The notes beneath the pieces are model-generated. The model did not search any database, had not been told where the DNA came from, and saw only the letters and a program-made list of their open reading frames with translations. This document shows positions 31,629 through 44,178 of a stretch of 64,000 bases of DNA, in pieces. The DNA lies in contig CAYVKL010000001.1 of assembly GCA_964452085.1 (NCBI GenBank), positions 248,001-312,000 of the forward strand. The letters are read 5' to 3'. Position 1 is the stretch's first letter; each line of letters opens with the position of its first letter. This stretch comes from Methanobacterium sp964452085. Lineage in GTDB: Archaea; Methanobacteriota; Methanobacteria; Methanobacteriales; Methanobacteriaceae. Made by a program: the position numbers and the translations under genes.

Positions 31629-31683
31629 GTTATAAGTTATAACTTATAAGGTTTAACTTATAATTTCATTATAACTTATAACT
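31629..31683. repeat. TTATAAG palindrome cluster 3, downstream of par genes
   Basis: Begins with a perfect 20-bp palindrome TTATAAGTTATAACTTATAA (31630-31649), then TTAACTTATAA and TTATAACTTATAACT. It ends 27 bases from the stop codon of the ParB-like gene, in the convergent gap with the radical SAM gene. Candidate centromere or terminator of the par operon. Confidence 0.7.
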
Positions 31684-31709
31684 CATCGCCTCCGATAAAC
31701 GTGATTGAA

Positions 31710-32105
31710 CTAAAAATCTTCATTCTCAAACATTTCCCAGATCTCAGGATACTTCTGCTGAACTGCTTCTTCAATGAGTGAGGAAGCTTCCTTACTGATA
31801 CTGAAGGCGGGCTTTGTATTCTTCAGAAACCTTAAAACAGCAGCAGATTTTGCTGACCATAATGATATTCTGGGGTTTTTGCGGACTTCTAAAATTACAC
31901 CATCAATAATTATCTTATTCGGATCTTCCTTAAGTTTCGGAGATTTTTTAGATTTTTTAGGGGCAGAGGAAGCAGCTTTTTTGGCTGATTTCTTTTTTGG
32001 AGGTGCTTTTTCCACTACTTCCTCATCATTTTGCGATTTATCCTTGCGTATAAGGGCGTCTAAACCCCTCCCCAGTGCACTTTCACCCTTTCTTGCAGGA
32101 CTCAT
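31710..32105 (-). CDS. ParB-like small partition partner, novel architecture
   Basis: 131 residues. Residues 8-20 read ESALGRGLDALIR, the motif with which bacterial ParB stimulates ParA ATPase, including the key Arg13. A Lys/Ala/Ser-rich basic linker follows (about 33-60), then a compact C-terminal domain (63-131) with strand-helix units PRISLWSAKSAAVLRFLK and FSISKEASSLIEEAVQQKYP. The ParB nuclease-like and helix-turn-helix domains are absent. The gene overlaps the ParA stop by ATGA. The role as DNA-binding partner of the adjacent ParA is inferred from motif and coupling. Confidence 0.75.
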   Translation of the reverse strand: MSPARKGESALGRGLDALIRKDKSQNDEEVVEKAPPKKKSAKKAASSAPKKSKKSPKLKEDPNKIIIDGVILEVRKNPRISLWSAKSAAVLRFLKNTKPAFSISKEASSLIEEAVQQKYPEIWEMFENEDF

Positions 32106-32914
32106 TTATTATCCTCCAGGACAGGATATTCATTTTCTTTAGTTACCGCGTCATTTAAGGCTAATATTTCCAGTGCCAGATCCTTATAAGCTTCGCTGCC
32201 TATGCATTCCTCATCATATATCAAACAGGGTTGACCATGACTGGGGGCCTCGGCCAGTTTCACATTTCTGGGAATGTTGGTTTTGAAAATGTGTTCTGAT
32301 TCTCCAAAGTATTGCACCACATTTTGCAGCACGTCTCTGCCCAGTCGGGTCCTGGAATCATATAAGGTGATTAATATACCTTTAATTGGTGATGGGCTGT
32401 TTAACCTGGTTTCAACCAGGTTCATTGCATCCAATAAATCAGCCATCCCTTCTAAGGCATAAAATTCCGCCTGAATGGGTATGATGACACTGTCAGCTGC
32501 CACCAGGGAGTTTATGGTTAAAATACCTAGAGATGGAGGTACATCCACCAATATATAGTCATAGTTTGCAGCGATGCCATCCATGGATTCTTTTAGGATG
32601 AATGGGAACCCTATATCTTTGCTGAGCTCAATTTCCGCACCACTGAGTGAGATGTGACTGGGAACCAGATCCAATCCTTTGATATCTGTAGGTATAATGG
32701 AGTTGTTTAGGGTTTCCTGCCCAGTTAAAACACGATAAATTGAATTTTCTTCATTTTTCCGCACTCCAAATGCCGTGGTGGCATTAGCTTGAGGATCCAT
32801 ATCTATTACCAAAACTTTCTCCCCTAAAAGTGCTAATGCAGCAGAAAGATTCACTGCAGTTGTTGTTTTACCACAACCGCCCTTCTGATTTAAGATTGAT
32901 ATTATTTCCGCCAT
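32102..32914 (-). CDS. parA: ParA/Soj family partition ATPase
   Basis: 270 residues. Deviant Walker A motif NQKGGCGKTTTAVN with signature Lys11 and Lys16, switch motif VLVIDMDPQANAT and YILVDVPPSLG, and the later IPIQAEFYALEGMADLLD that marks chromosomal ParA/Soj rather than MinD. No MinD-type amphipathic tail. ATP-dependent dimers would bind DNA and move a ParB-bound site. The start is the second of two close ATGs, seven bases after GGAG. It is the first gene of a two-gene operon with the ParB-like protein. Confidence 0.93.
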   Translation of the reverse strand: MAEIISILNQKGGCGKTTTAVNLSAALALLGEKVLVIDMDPQANATTAFGVRKNEENSIYRVLTGQETLNNSIIPTDIKGLDLVPSHISLSGAEIELSKDIGFPFILKESMDGIAANYDYILVDVPPSLGILTINSLVAADSVIIPIQAEFYALEGMADLLDAMNLVETRLNSPSPIKGILITLYDSRTRLGRDVLQNVVQYFGESEHIFKTNIPRNVKLAEAPSHGQPCLIYDEECIGSEAYKDLALEILALNDAVTKENEYPVLEDNK

Positions 32915-32941
32915 ATTCATTCTCCAATTATTTCAAAAAAT

Positions 32942-32980
32942 CTTATAAATTATAAGTATAAGTTATAAGTTATAATATAA
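32942..32980. repeat. TTATAAG palindrome cluster 4, upstream of par genes
   Basis: CTTATAAATTATAAG (32942-32956) is a perfect 15-bp palindrome, followed by direct repeats TATAAG, TTATAAG and TTATAATATAA. It starts 28 bases before the parA ATG, overlapping the expected promoter. It could serve both autoregulation and partition. Confidence 0.7.
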
Positions 32981-33062
32981 ATAGTTTTACTTGTTTAATG
33001 TCTAGAAACACTATTTTCTGTAATTATATTATTACAAAATTAAAAATAAGATAAAAAGTTTA

Positions 33063-34253
<1,191 letters not shown>

Positions 34254-34349
34254 AAATTAACCTCTTTATCCCACATTGTGAGTTATCCTGTTGAAAACAT
34301 CAGCCCCTGAAAACGGGATTTATCTTTATTTGATATTTTATTTGATATT

Positions 34350-36191
<1,842 letters not shown>

Positions 36192-36432
36192 ACTATTCAC
36201 CTATAATAAACTTAGTTAATCTTTAGATGTTTATTTAGAATATTTTTTTGTTACAAATATATCAAAAGATTAGTGACTTGAAAATAAACTTCTAATCTTG
36301 ATGTTATTTATAAACTATCTCTGTTATTCGACTTGTAAAGCGAATTCCTAAAATTATTTTGTAATTATTTAAGGGCAAAAAAAATCTAAAAATGAGTAAA
36401 CTAGACGTTTTGTTATTCAAATTCTAAATAAA

Positions 36433-36906
36433 CTAAATTTTATGTTCCATTAAATTCATAAATGTTTCAAACCCCATTTTCTGCCAGAAATTATTTGATT
36501 TCTCATTACCTACTGTGATCATCAGCTCAATTCTAGTTATTCCTTTTGTTTTAAACCATTCTTGTGCTTTCATGAATAATTTTTGGCCTATACCTCTTCT
36601 TTGATATTCAACAGCAACTGCAAGGTTATCTATCTCTCCAAAATAAATATCTTTATAAACTGGAGGTTTTTCTCCAATTTTGCATATAATATATCCTAAA
36701 ATTTTCCCATCTGACTCGGCCACTAAAACTAAGGAATTTTCCATTAAATACAGAGCCTTAATATACTCTAAGAATAATTCCGGAGCATTTAGTACTTTTT
36801 CTAAATTATAACCGCTTTCCAGATGAAAATTTATGCATTCCTGGTAAATATACTTTAACTGTTGGAAATCTTGCACTTTGCAGTTTCTTATGTTAATATT
36901 CTCCAT
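36433..36906 (-). CDS. GNAT family N-acetyltransferase
   Basis: 157 residues. The acetyl-CoA site is visible as LAVAVEYQRRGIGQKLFMKA (Q/RxxGxG/A motif) with IGYIICKIGEKPP before it and the FWQKMGFE C-terminal signature. Transfers an acetyl group to an unknown amine. AGGGGATAAA precedes the ATG. Codon use is somewhat AT-richer than the neighbours, which may indicate a less conserved, more recently gained gene. Confidence 0.85.
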   Translation of the reverse strand: MENINIRNCKVQDFQQLKYIYQECINFHLESGYNLEKVLNAPELFLEYIKALYLMENSLVLVAESDGKILGYIICKIGEKPPVYKDIYFGEIDNLAVAVEYQRRGIGQKLFMKAQEWFKTKGITRIELMITVGNEKSNNFWQKMGFETFMNLMEHKI

Positions 36907-37034
36907 TTTATCCCCTGGAATTTTTTTACTTTTATGAATATCATTATGTTATTGAAAAATATATAATTTAATGAGGGTAAACCCCGTGGTAAGAGTTAAT
37001 GAAGGTTAGGGTAAGATTAAAGGTGTTGAATCCT

Positions 37035-38273
37035 TTAAAAAACTAGAATAGTGATTAATCCTGAGAAAATAATGATGAAAAATATCAACCCCACATTTCT
37101 GGCAAATTTCCGAGTTCCCAAAAATAAAGCAATGAAAAACTTGAAAACCGTGTTGGACATGGCTGCCAAAGTAATAGCAGTCACTGCAGTGTTGTTTGAA
37201 ATAGTTTCCGGAGCAAGAAGAGCCATGCTGATAGTAATAGCGTCCACATCAGCCACTCCAGATATAATGCTGGCAATATAAACTCCACTACTGCCTAAGT
37301 AAATGTTAGCAATTTTGGAGAGAAACAAAACAGCCAGGAAAAGTGCTCCAAATATAAGTGCAGGTTTTAAAGAGAAGGGATTATCCAGTTTGAGTTTGGC
37401 ATCCAAATTCTTGACTTCAGCCTTTTTCCAAATTATAACACCCATTATTACTCCAAAAATGCCCATCACCAGCATCGGAGCTGATAGTTGCGGTAAAAGG
37501 GCTGGATTGATAACTGAAACCTCAAATAGCATTCTAATAAACATCATAGAACTGGCTACCACTGCAGCGAATACTGCAGCCTTCATTAAAAGTTCAGATT
37601 CTTTTACCCTTGCTGCCATAGATGTTACTACCGCTGTACTTGACACCAAGCCCCCTACAATCCCAGTTGCTCCTAAACCTTTCTCCGGACCTATAAATTT
37701 CATTAGTATGTAACCAGTAAAACTAATGGCTGATATAAAAACCACCATTAACCATATCTGATAAGGATTAAACACTGCCAGGGGCCCCAGCACTTCATTG
37801 GGAAGAAGAGGTAATATTACAAAAGCCACAATGAGGAACTTAAGAGTGTTCATAAGCTCATTTTCACTAATGCGGTGGGCGAATTTATGAAGTTGAGGTT
37901 TTACCGCCAGGAAGGTAGTAATGACTATTGCAATTATAGGAGCCACTTGAAGCCCTTCATCTGAAAAACAGAGCACACCCAAACAAAACGTTAATAAAGC
38001 AACCACTTCAGTTGTTATTCCCACATCCCCATTTTCACGAGTGGCTACCATATAACTTAATCCCACCATAACCACCAGCCCTATGAAAGCAACAATCCAG
38101 AAATAGGGAAAATATTGGGAAATATAAGCAGAAAGGGTACCCAGAATGGCTATAAAAATAAAGGTTCTAATGCCGGCAAATTCGGCACCTTCTCGTTTTC
38201 TTTCCCTTTCAATACCAATTAAAGCTCCTAATGCCAGGGAGATTAAAAATTTTAATAAGAATAAAGTGTCCAT
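37035..38273 (-). CDS. MgtC/SapB and DUF4010 domain membrane protein
   Basis: 412 residues with about twelve membrane segments. N-terminal MgtC/SapB domain (LISLALGALIGIERERKRE, AGIRTFIFIAILGTL); the C-terminal half, with VGGLVSSTAVVTSMA and GVADVDAITISMA, is the DUF4010 part. This pair is common in archaea; function may relate to ion homeostasis or membrane potential, but is not proven. No regulator of the magnesium type is visible. Confidence 0.82.
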   Translation of the reverse strand: MDTLFLLKFLISLALGALIGIERERKREGAEFAGIRTFIFIAILGTLSAYISQYFPYFWIVAFIGLVVMVGLSYMVATRENGDVGITTEVVALLTFCLGVLCFSDEGLQVAPIIAIVITTFLAVKPQLHKFAHRISENELMNTLKFLIVAFVILPLLPNEVLGPLAVFNPYQIWLMVVFISAISFTGYILMKFIGPEKGLGATGIVGGLVSSTAVVTSMAARVKESELLMKAAVFAAVVASSMMFIRMLFEVSVINPALLPQLSAPMLVMGIFGVIMGVIIWKKAEVKNLDAKLKLDNPFSLKPALIFGALFLAVLFLSKIANIYLGSSGVYIASIISGVADVDAITISMALLAPETISNNTAVTAITLAAMSNTVFKFFIALFLGTRKFARNVGLIFFIIIFSGLITILVF

Positions 38274-38416
38274 GTTATTAATTATGTGATTTTAAATGTA
38301 TAAGAAATTTCCAGATTTGAAAAAGAGATAGCATTTAAAAGATACAGAACATATTACTTATGAATATAATTTCAGTTAAGTTTACAACTCTTTATTTTAA
38401 AATCACAGGTGATAGG

Positions 38417-40072
38417 ATGAGAAGTGATAGAATCAAAAAGGGGATACAAAGAGCCCCGCACCGTTCCCTTCTTAGGGCCTGCGGTGTAACCGATGCGGAA
38501 ATGGATAGACCATTTATTGGAGTGGCCAACAGCTTCACTGACATAGTACCAGGCCATATACATTTGAAACAAATAGGTGAGGCAGTAAAACTCGGAATCA
38601 GCCAGGCCGGAGGTGTTCCATTCGAGTTCAGTACCATGGCTATTTGCGATGGAATTTCAATGAATCATGAAGGAATGCGCTACTCACTGGCCAGTCGTGA
38701 ACTTGTGGCCGACACAGTAGAGAGCATGGCCCAAGCCCACAGTCTGGATGCATTAGTACTTATACCTACTTGTGATAAGATCGTCCCTGGAATGTTAATG
38801 GCAGCCGCCAGGCTGGACATACCTTCCATCGTGGTGACAGGCGGGCCCATGTTACCTGGAGAATACAAAGGGGAAGCAGTGGATTTAATCAACGTGTTTG
38901 AAGCCGTGGGGAAGGTTTCAGCCGGTAAAATGAGTGAAGAAGAACTAGATGAGCTGGAACGCTGCGCCTGCCCTGGAGCAGGTTCTTGTGCCGGCCTTTT
39001 CACAGCCAACAGTATGGCCTGTTTAACTGAAGCCATGGGTATGAGTTTACCTTACTGTGCCACCACTCATGCAGTGGATTCAAGAAAAATTCAGTTAGCA
39101 AGGGAATCTGGTGAAAAAATCATGGAATTATTCAAGGAAAACATCACCCCCTCCATGATCATGACCCAGGATGCCTTCAGAAATGCGGTGGTTGTGGATC
39201 TTGCTTTAGGGGGATCCAGTAACACTGCACTTCATTTACCAGCAATCGCCTATGAACTGGCAGATAAAGGAGTTGAAGTCAATTTAGACTTATTTGATAG
39301 CCTCAGCAGAGAGATACCACATCTTGCAGCCATCAGCCCCTCCGGCAAACATACCATGCAGGATCTGGACCATGCTGGAGGCATACCAGCGGTTTTAAAA
39401 GTCCTGGGAGGCAATATAAACGGAGATACATTAACCTGTACAGGAGATTCTCTCAAAAATAACATTGCCCAAGCCAGAGTAGCTGACAGTTCAGTTATAA
39501 GACCATTAGACAACCCAGTACATCAAGAAGGCGGTATAGCCATTTTAAAAGGAAATGTGGCACCCAATGGTTCTGTTATAAAACAGGCCGCTGTTAGTGA
39601 TGAAATGTTAACCCACAAAGGCCCAGCAAAAGTCTTTAATGGAGAAGATGAATGCGTAGAAGCCATCTTCCAGGGGAAAATCCAGGAAGGAGATGTGATT
39701 GTCATCCGTTACGAAGGCCCCCGAGGAGGTCCCGGTATGAGAGAAATGTTGAATCCCACCTCAGCAATATCCGGGATGGGAATTAAATCAGTTGCCCTTG
39801 TAACTGATGGAAGGTTCTCCGGAGGCACACGAGGCCCCTGCATAGGCCATGTTTCTCCAGAAGCCATGGCTAATGGACCTATAGCAGTAGTTGAGGATGG
39901 AGATATAATTCAAATCGATATTCCGCAAAGAAAATTAGAATTATTAGTTGAAAAAAATGAAGTTGAAAAAAGGCTCCTGAAAGTTAAACACCCAGAAAAG
40001 CAGCTTAAAGGTTGGCTATCACGTTACAGTAGGCTTGCAAGCTCTGCTGATGAAGGTGCTGTTTTAAAATAG
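38417..40072 (+). CDS. ilvD: dihydroxy-acid dehydratase
   Basis: Iron-sulfur dehydratase of valine and isoleucine synthesis, 551 residues. Cluster and active-site motifs: LIPTCDKIVPGMLMAAARL and CACPGAGSCAGLFTANSM, then FSGGTRGPCIGHVSPEA. The true start is the ATG at 38417, preceded by AGGTGA; the frame continues 19 codons further up without a ribosome site. It is followed after 8 bases by the signal peptidase gene, so the two share a transcript. Confidence 0.96.
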   Translation: MRSDRIKKGIQRAPHRSLLRACGVTDAEMDRPFIGVANSFTDIVPGHIHLKQIGEAVKLGISQAGGVPFEFSTMAICDGISMNHEGMRYSLASRELVADTVESMAQAHSLDALVLIPTCDKIVPGMLMAAARLDIPSIVVTGGPMLPGEYKGEAVDLINVFEAVGKVSAGKMSEEELDELERCACPGAGSCAGLFTANSMACLTEAMGMSLPYCATTHAVDSRKIQLARESGEKIMELFKENITPSMIMTQDAFRNAVVVDLALGGSSNTALHLPAIAYELADKGVEVNLDLFDSLSREIPHLAAISPSGKHTMQDLDHAGGIPAVLKVLGGNINGDTLTCTGDSLKNNIAQARVADSSVIRPLDNPVHQEGGIAILKGNVAPNGSVIKQAAVSDEMLTHKGPAKVFNGEDECVEAIFQGKIQEGDVIVIRYEGPRGGPGMREMLNPTSAISGMGIKSVALVTDGRFSGGTRGPCIGHVSPEAMANGPIAVVEDGDIIQIDIPQRKLELLVEKNEVEKRLLKVKHPEKQLKGWLSRYSRLASSADEGAVLK

Positions 40073-40080
40073 GTGGTCTA

Positions 40081-40572
40081 ATGGCTAAAAGTCAAAAAAA
40101 TAATAAAGGCGGTAAAACTGTGACACCTCCATCAGAAAAGAAAGAATCTAGTATGGGTAGGGAAATAGCCAGTTATGTCATTATAATACTGGTGGGAATT
40201 ATACTGGCTCAACATTTGAATGTAGTGGTGTCCGGAAGTATGGAACCTGTTTTCTACCGGGGAGATGTGGTGGTCATTGAAAAAAGCAACTTCATTGGCT
40301 TACATGAAATCAATCCGGCAGACCTTAAAGTAGGAGATATCATAATATACCAGGCTAACTGGTTCCCAGAACCCGTTATACATCGTATAATCAGTGTTCA
40401 GAAAGGCTCAGATGGGAAAACATATTATGTTACCAAAGGAGATAATAATCCCCGAGCGGACCCCAGCCTGGTTTCAACAGATCAGGTTCAGGCAAAAGTG
40501 GTTAGCTTGGGAAATCAGCCATTGGTCATACCCAAAGTTGGATATATTACCCTCTGGCTCCGTGGACTATAA
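40081..40572 (+). CDS. type I signal peptidase, archaeal S26B
   Basis: 163 residues. A polar N-terminus with many Lys and Ser is followed by one membrane anchor (31-48) and the catalytic domain: nucleophile Ser53 in VSGSMEPVFYRGD, His101 in EPVIHRIISV instead of the bacterial lysine, and Asp121 in VTKGDNNPRADP. This Ser-His-Asp set is standard for archaeal and ER signal peptidases. It removes signal peptides at the outer membrane face. Probably cotranscribed with ilvD; the stop codon lies inside a terminator hairpin. Confidence 0.92.
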   Translation: MAKSQKNNKGGKTVTPPSEKKESSMGREIASYVIIILVGIILAQHLNVVVSGSMEPVFYRGDVVVIEKSNFIGLHEINPADLKVGDIIIYQANWFPEPVIHRIISVQKGSDGKTYYVTKGDNNPRADPSLVSTDQVQAKVVSLGNQPLVIPKVGYITLWLRGL

Positions 40573-40586
40573 TCCACGGTTTTTTT
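40560..40586 (+). terminator. terminator of ilvD-signal peptidase operon
   Basis: A perfect 7-bp stem (CCGTGGA, loop CTATAA, TCCACGG) overlaps the signal peptidase stop codon and runs straight into seven T. Confidence 0.85.
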
Positions 40587-40636
40587 ACTTTTCACATCAA
40601 TATTAATCATTATTTCAAGTTTATAAAGGTGAATTC

Positions 40637-42331
40637 ATGTACCGTATACTGGAAAAAACCGCTACAAATTCGGTGGATAAAGCTATTAAATCCTTAGGAT
40701 GGGGAGAAATAAAGGAAATAAAATTCGAAGAACCGCCAAATACCAAAATGGGTGATCTTGCAACTTCTGTAGCATTTCAAATAGCAGGTCTTCAGAAAAA
40801 ATCTCCAGTTGATATTGCAAAAAATATTAAAGATGTTATAGAAGTTACAGCACCATTTGAAAGGGTGGAATCTACTGGACCATATCTCAATTTCTTCTTA
40901 GATTATGAAAAATTCTCTTACATGGCTCTAAAGATGGTGGGAGAAGATTACGGGGCACAAGAGAAGAAAAATGAAAAAGTAATACTGGAACACACTTCAG
41001 CCAATCCCAACGGCCCTTTACACATTGGGCATATTAGAAATGCCATTTTTGGAGACTCACTTTCACGGGTTCTAAAGGCAGCTGGTTTTACGGTAGAAAC
41101 CCAATACTACGTCAATGATATGGGTCGTCAGATAGCCATGATCGTGTGGGGATTGCAAAACCTGGATTATCAGATGAATCCAGATGGAAAACCGGATGTT
41201 GAAATTGGGAAACTTTACTTTCAGGTAAATCAGGCATTAAAGGAAAATCCTGAAATAAAAGGGGAAGTTAGCTCAATTCTTAAAACCTATGAAGAAGAAA
41301 ATAAAGCCGACTTAGAAGCTAAATTCAAAGGAGTGGTGGATAAGTGTCTGGAAGGGGTGGAAGAAACCTCTAAACGCTTGCAAATCACTCATGATCGTTT
41401 CGTATGGGAAAGTCAGTTTGTAAGGGATGGAACAGTGGCAAAAATATTGGACGCTCTCCAAGATTACGCCACCCAAAAGGAAGTACTTTACCTTGATTTA
41501 ACAGATTATGGTATTGAAAAAGAACTAATTCTAACCCGTTCAGACGGAACCTCTCTTTATACCACTCGTGACTTGGCCTATCACCTTCAAAAATCAGAAG
41601 AATCTGATTCAGTGGTGGATGTGCTTGGTTCTGACCATAAACTGGCCATTGAACAGCTGAAAATTGCCCTGGGATTATTAGGTGGAAAAAGTCCCGAAGT
41701 TATTTTTTACGAGTTTATTACCCTTCCTGAAGGATCTATGTCCACCAGACGTGGTGTTTTCATCAGTGTGGATCAGTTAATGGATGAGGCTTTCCAGAGG
41801 GCGTTAGAGGAGTTAAAAGAAAGAAGGCCAGAATTAAGTGAATCAGAGAAAAATGAAATTGCAGAGATCATAGGCATAGGCGCTATACGCTATTTTATCG
41901 CTCGTCTTTCACCCGAAAAACATTTAGTCTTTAAATGGGATGAAGCACTTAGTTTTGAGAGAGGATGCGCATCAATCCAATATGCTCATGCCAGAGCATG
42001 TAAATTACTGGAAAAAACAGATGGAAAAGATTTATCCCAAGTAAATATAGATGATCTGAACTTAAAGGATCTGGATACACTTGAAGTTGACCTCTTGAAA
42101 ACCATCGCCAGATTCAGTATCATTATCGAAAATTCTGCAAATGACCTGAGAGTTCATCCTGTTGCACAGTATGCCCTGGAGGTAGCAGGAGCCTTTAACA
42201 AATTCTATAAATCGGTACCAGTAATTGGATCCGATAAAGAACTCTTAAGACTTATTATAGTTGATAAATCCAGAATTACCATTAGGAATTGTCTGGATCT
42301 TCTGGGAATTGAGGCACCCATTTCCATGTAA
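40637..42331 (+). CDS. argS: arginyl-tRNA synthetase
   Basis: Class I synthetase, 564 residues. N-terminal Add1 tRNA-binding domain (1-90), then the HIGH motif at 129-132 (NPNGPLHIGHIRNAIFGD), the ILTRSDGTSLYTTRDLAYHL segment, and a degenerate KMSKS as EGSMSTRRG, without Lys as in many ArgRS. C-terminal DALR anticodon-binding domain from about residue 455 (CASIQYAHARACKLLE). AAAGGTGAA precedes the ATG. Confidence 0.96.
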   Translation: MYRILEKTATNSVDKAIKSLGWGEIKEIKFEEPPNTKMGDLATSVAFQIAGLQKKSPVDIAKNIKDVIEVTAPFERVESTGPYLNFFLDYEKFSYMALKMVGEDYGAQEKKNEKVILEHTSANPNGPLHIGHIRNAIFGDSLSRVLKAAGFTVETQYYVNDMGRQIAMIVWGLQNLDYQMNPDGKPDVEIGKLYFQVNQALKENPEIKGEVSSILKTYEEENKADLEAKFKGVVDKCLEGVEETSKRLQITHDRFVWESQFVRDGTVAKILDALQDYATQKEVLYLDLTDYGIEKELILTRSDGTSLYTTRDLAYHLQKSEESDSVVDVLGSDHKLAIEQLKIALGLLGGKSPEVIFYEFITLPEGSMSTRRGVFISVDQLMDEAFQRALEELKERRPELSESEKNEIAEIIGIGAIRYFIARLSPEKHLVFKWDEALSFERGCASIQYAHARACKLLEKTDGKDLSQVNIDDLNLKDLDTLEVDLLKTIARFSIIIENSANDLRVHPVAQYALEVAGAFNKFYKSVPVIGSDKELLRLIIVDKSRITIRNCLDLLGIEAPISM

Positions 42332-42556
42332 ATAAAAAAAATTCATAACTGCTGATAACTCAAATGCTTGAAGTGAAAAATAAAAATTAATACAGTTTTG
42401 CATTTAAAGATGATTTTAATGTTTATTAAGTTAATTGAACATAATAAGTATTAGCAAAGATAGGCTTAGGGTTAATTTAGTCATTTAAGTGAAAGTCTGT
42501 TAAAATAAGTTTCTGGAAAAACCTGAAAAAAACCTAAAATATATGGATGTTTTTTA

Positions 42557-43105
42557 ATGTCTACGGATACTGAACAAAAAATATTAGATGCTGCTTTGGA
42601 AGTTTTCTCGAAAAATGGTTATACTGGTGCTAGAACACGAATTATAGCTAAACAATCTGGTTTCACCGAAATGACTTTATTTAGAAAATTTAAAACGAAA
42701 GAAAACCTCTTTAAACAAGTTTTAACAAAAAATCAAGAAAGAATAATGAATGATTTCGATTCATTGCTGGTTTTGGATGAAACTAAAGAAGCAAAAGAAC
42801 GTTTTAGGGCATTAATTATGAGCCTTATGGATTTAATGGATAAAAACTTTGAATACGTGAATATAATAATTTATGAAAGAGAAAGAATCCCTCATTCCAT
42901 TTCCAAAACCTTTATTTTCCATCTTGGAAGCTATTTGGAAAAAATATTCCCTAAAATTAAGGTGGACCACTATGTACTATCTTTTATGATTTTAAGTTTC
43001 CTTTATTTCATAAGCTTCAATAAAAACAGAGGCGACGACTTTTTCGACGTGAAGAGTGCTGTTGAAGAGTTTATAACTTACCATTCAAACTGTTTGAAAT
43101 TATAA
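42557..43105 (+). CDS. TetR/AcrR family transcriptional regulator
   Basis: 182 residues. N-terminal helix-turn-helix, ILDAALEVFSKNGYTGARTR and GFTEMTLFRKFKTKENLF, the standard TetR fold with Arg-Lys replacing the more usual Tyr-Tyr-His in the recognition helix. The C-terminal ligand domain is not recognisable to a ligand. No adjacent efflux or enzyme gene in tandem, so the target is unknown; autoregulation is possible. The gap of 225 bases before it is AT-rich with no other gene. Confidence 0.85.
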   Translation: MSTDTEQKILDAALEVFSKNGYTGARTRIIAKQSGFTEMTLFRKFKTKENLFKQVLTKNQERIMNDFDSLLVLDETKEAKERFRALIMSLMDLMDKNFEYVNIIIYERERIPHSISKTFIFHLGSYLEKIFPKIKVDHYVLSFMILSFLYFISFNKNRGDDFFDVKSAVEEFITYHSNCLKL

Positions 43106-43149
43106 ATCTCTTCGTGAAAATTAATTTTTAAAAAATTTATTTAAAATTG

Positions 43150-44055
43150 TTAATCCTTGAGTAAAAGGTATAATATTGACTTTTGTACATGCAATCGGTT
43201 TTCGGCCTGATCCCATACTGCAGATTGAGGTCCGTTTAAAACTTCATCAGTAATTTCTTGACCCCTGATGGCTGGAAGACAATGTAAAACCATTGCATCA
43301 GAATCAGCCCTGCTTAAAATATCCTGATTAACTTGATAATCCTGTAAATCTCTTAATCTCTGAGTTTCTTCGTTTTCATCCCCCATACTCACCCATACAT
43401 CCGTGTAAAGCACGTCTGCACCGCTGACAGCGTCTTGTACATCATCAGTGACTATAATTGTAGAATCATTTTTTCGAGCTATCTTTTTAGCTTCTTTTAA
43501 AATAATTGCATCAGGTTCATACTTCGAGGGGCATGCAACCGTGAAATCCATGCCAACCATGGCAGTGGCCAGTAATAAAGAGTTGCAGACATTATTCCCA
43601 TCACCCAAATAAACCATATGAAGGTCTAATGTCCTTTTCCGTTCTTGAATAGTAAAAATATCAGTGAATGCCTGGCAAGGATGTTCTAAATTGGTTAAAG
43701 CATTGATAACCGGAATATCTGAGAACCGGGCAAATTGAAGTACATCATCATGCTCACGGGCCCTGATCATTATCCCATCAACGTAACGGCTCATAACCCG
43801 TGCTGTGTCAGCAATAATTTCTCCACGACCCAGTTGAAGGTCAGAAGCAGATAAATATAATGGTTGTCCCCCTAATTGGTACATACCCACTTCAAAGGAT
43901 ATTCTGGTACGTGTAGAAGCCTTTTCAAAAACCATGGCAAGTGATTTGCCCTTTAAAGGATTTTCAGGCCCTTGGCCTTTTTTAAACTCCTCTGCTTTTT
44001 CCAGTATATCCCATACATGTTCACGTGCATCTAAAGCCGATAAAAGGTGCATCAT
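43150..44055 (-). CDS. argF: ornithine carbamoyltransferase
   Basis: Forms citrulline from ornithine and carbamoyl phosphate. 301 residues: carbamoyl phosphate loop FEKASTRTRISFEVG, ALTNLEHPCQAFTDI, and the ornithine/catalytic HCLPAIRGQEI. Two adjacent ATGs (44055 and 44052) both fit the GGGATGA ribosome site; either could be used. No other arg gene except argS nearby. It faces the TetR gene convergently with a 44-base gap. Confidence 0.95.
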   Translation of the reverse strand: MMHLLSALDAREHVWDILEKAEEFKKGQGPENPLKGKSLAMVFEKASTRTRISFEVGMYQLGGQPLYLSASDLQLGRGEIIADTARVMSRYVDGIMIRAREHDDVLQFARFSDIPVINALTNLEHPCQAFTDIFTIQERKRTLDLHMVYLGDGNNVCNSLLLATAMVGMDFTVACPSKYEPDAIILKEAKKIARKNDSTIIVTDDVQDAVSGADVLYTDVWVSMGDENEETQRLRDLQDYQVNQDILSRADSDAMVLHCLPAIRGQEITDEVLNGPQSAVWDQAENRLHVQKSILYLLLKD

Positions 44056-44178
44056 ACTTCATCCCTAACCTAATTATTATCAATATTAATTTATTGGATG
44101 TGAAAAATTATTTAGTATAGTTTTGTTGAAGTTTGAATATCTAAAGATTCTTTTACTTAAAGTTTGTTGAAAAAAATG

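Noticed and set aside
37051..37713. Two plus-strand frames of 76 and 136 codons
   Set aside because: They are antisense to the MgtC/DUF4010 gene, which is recognisable throughout.
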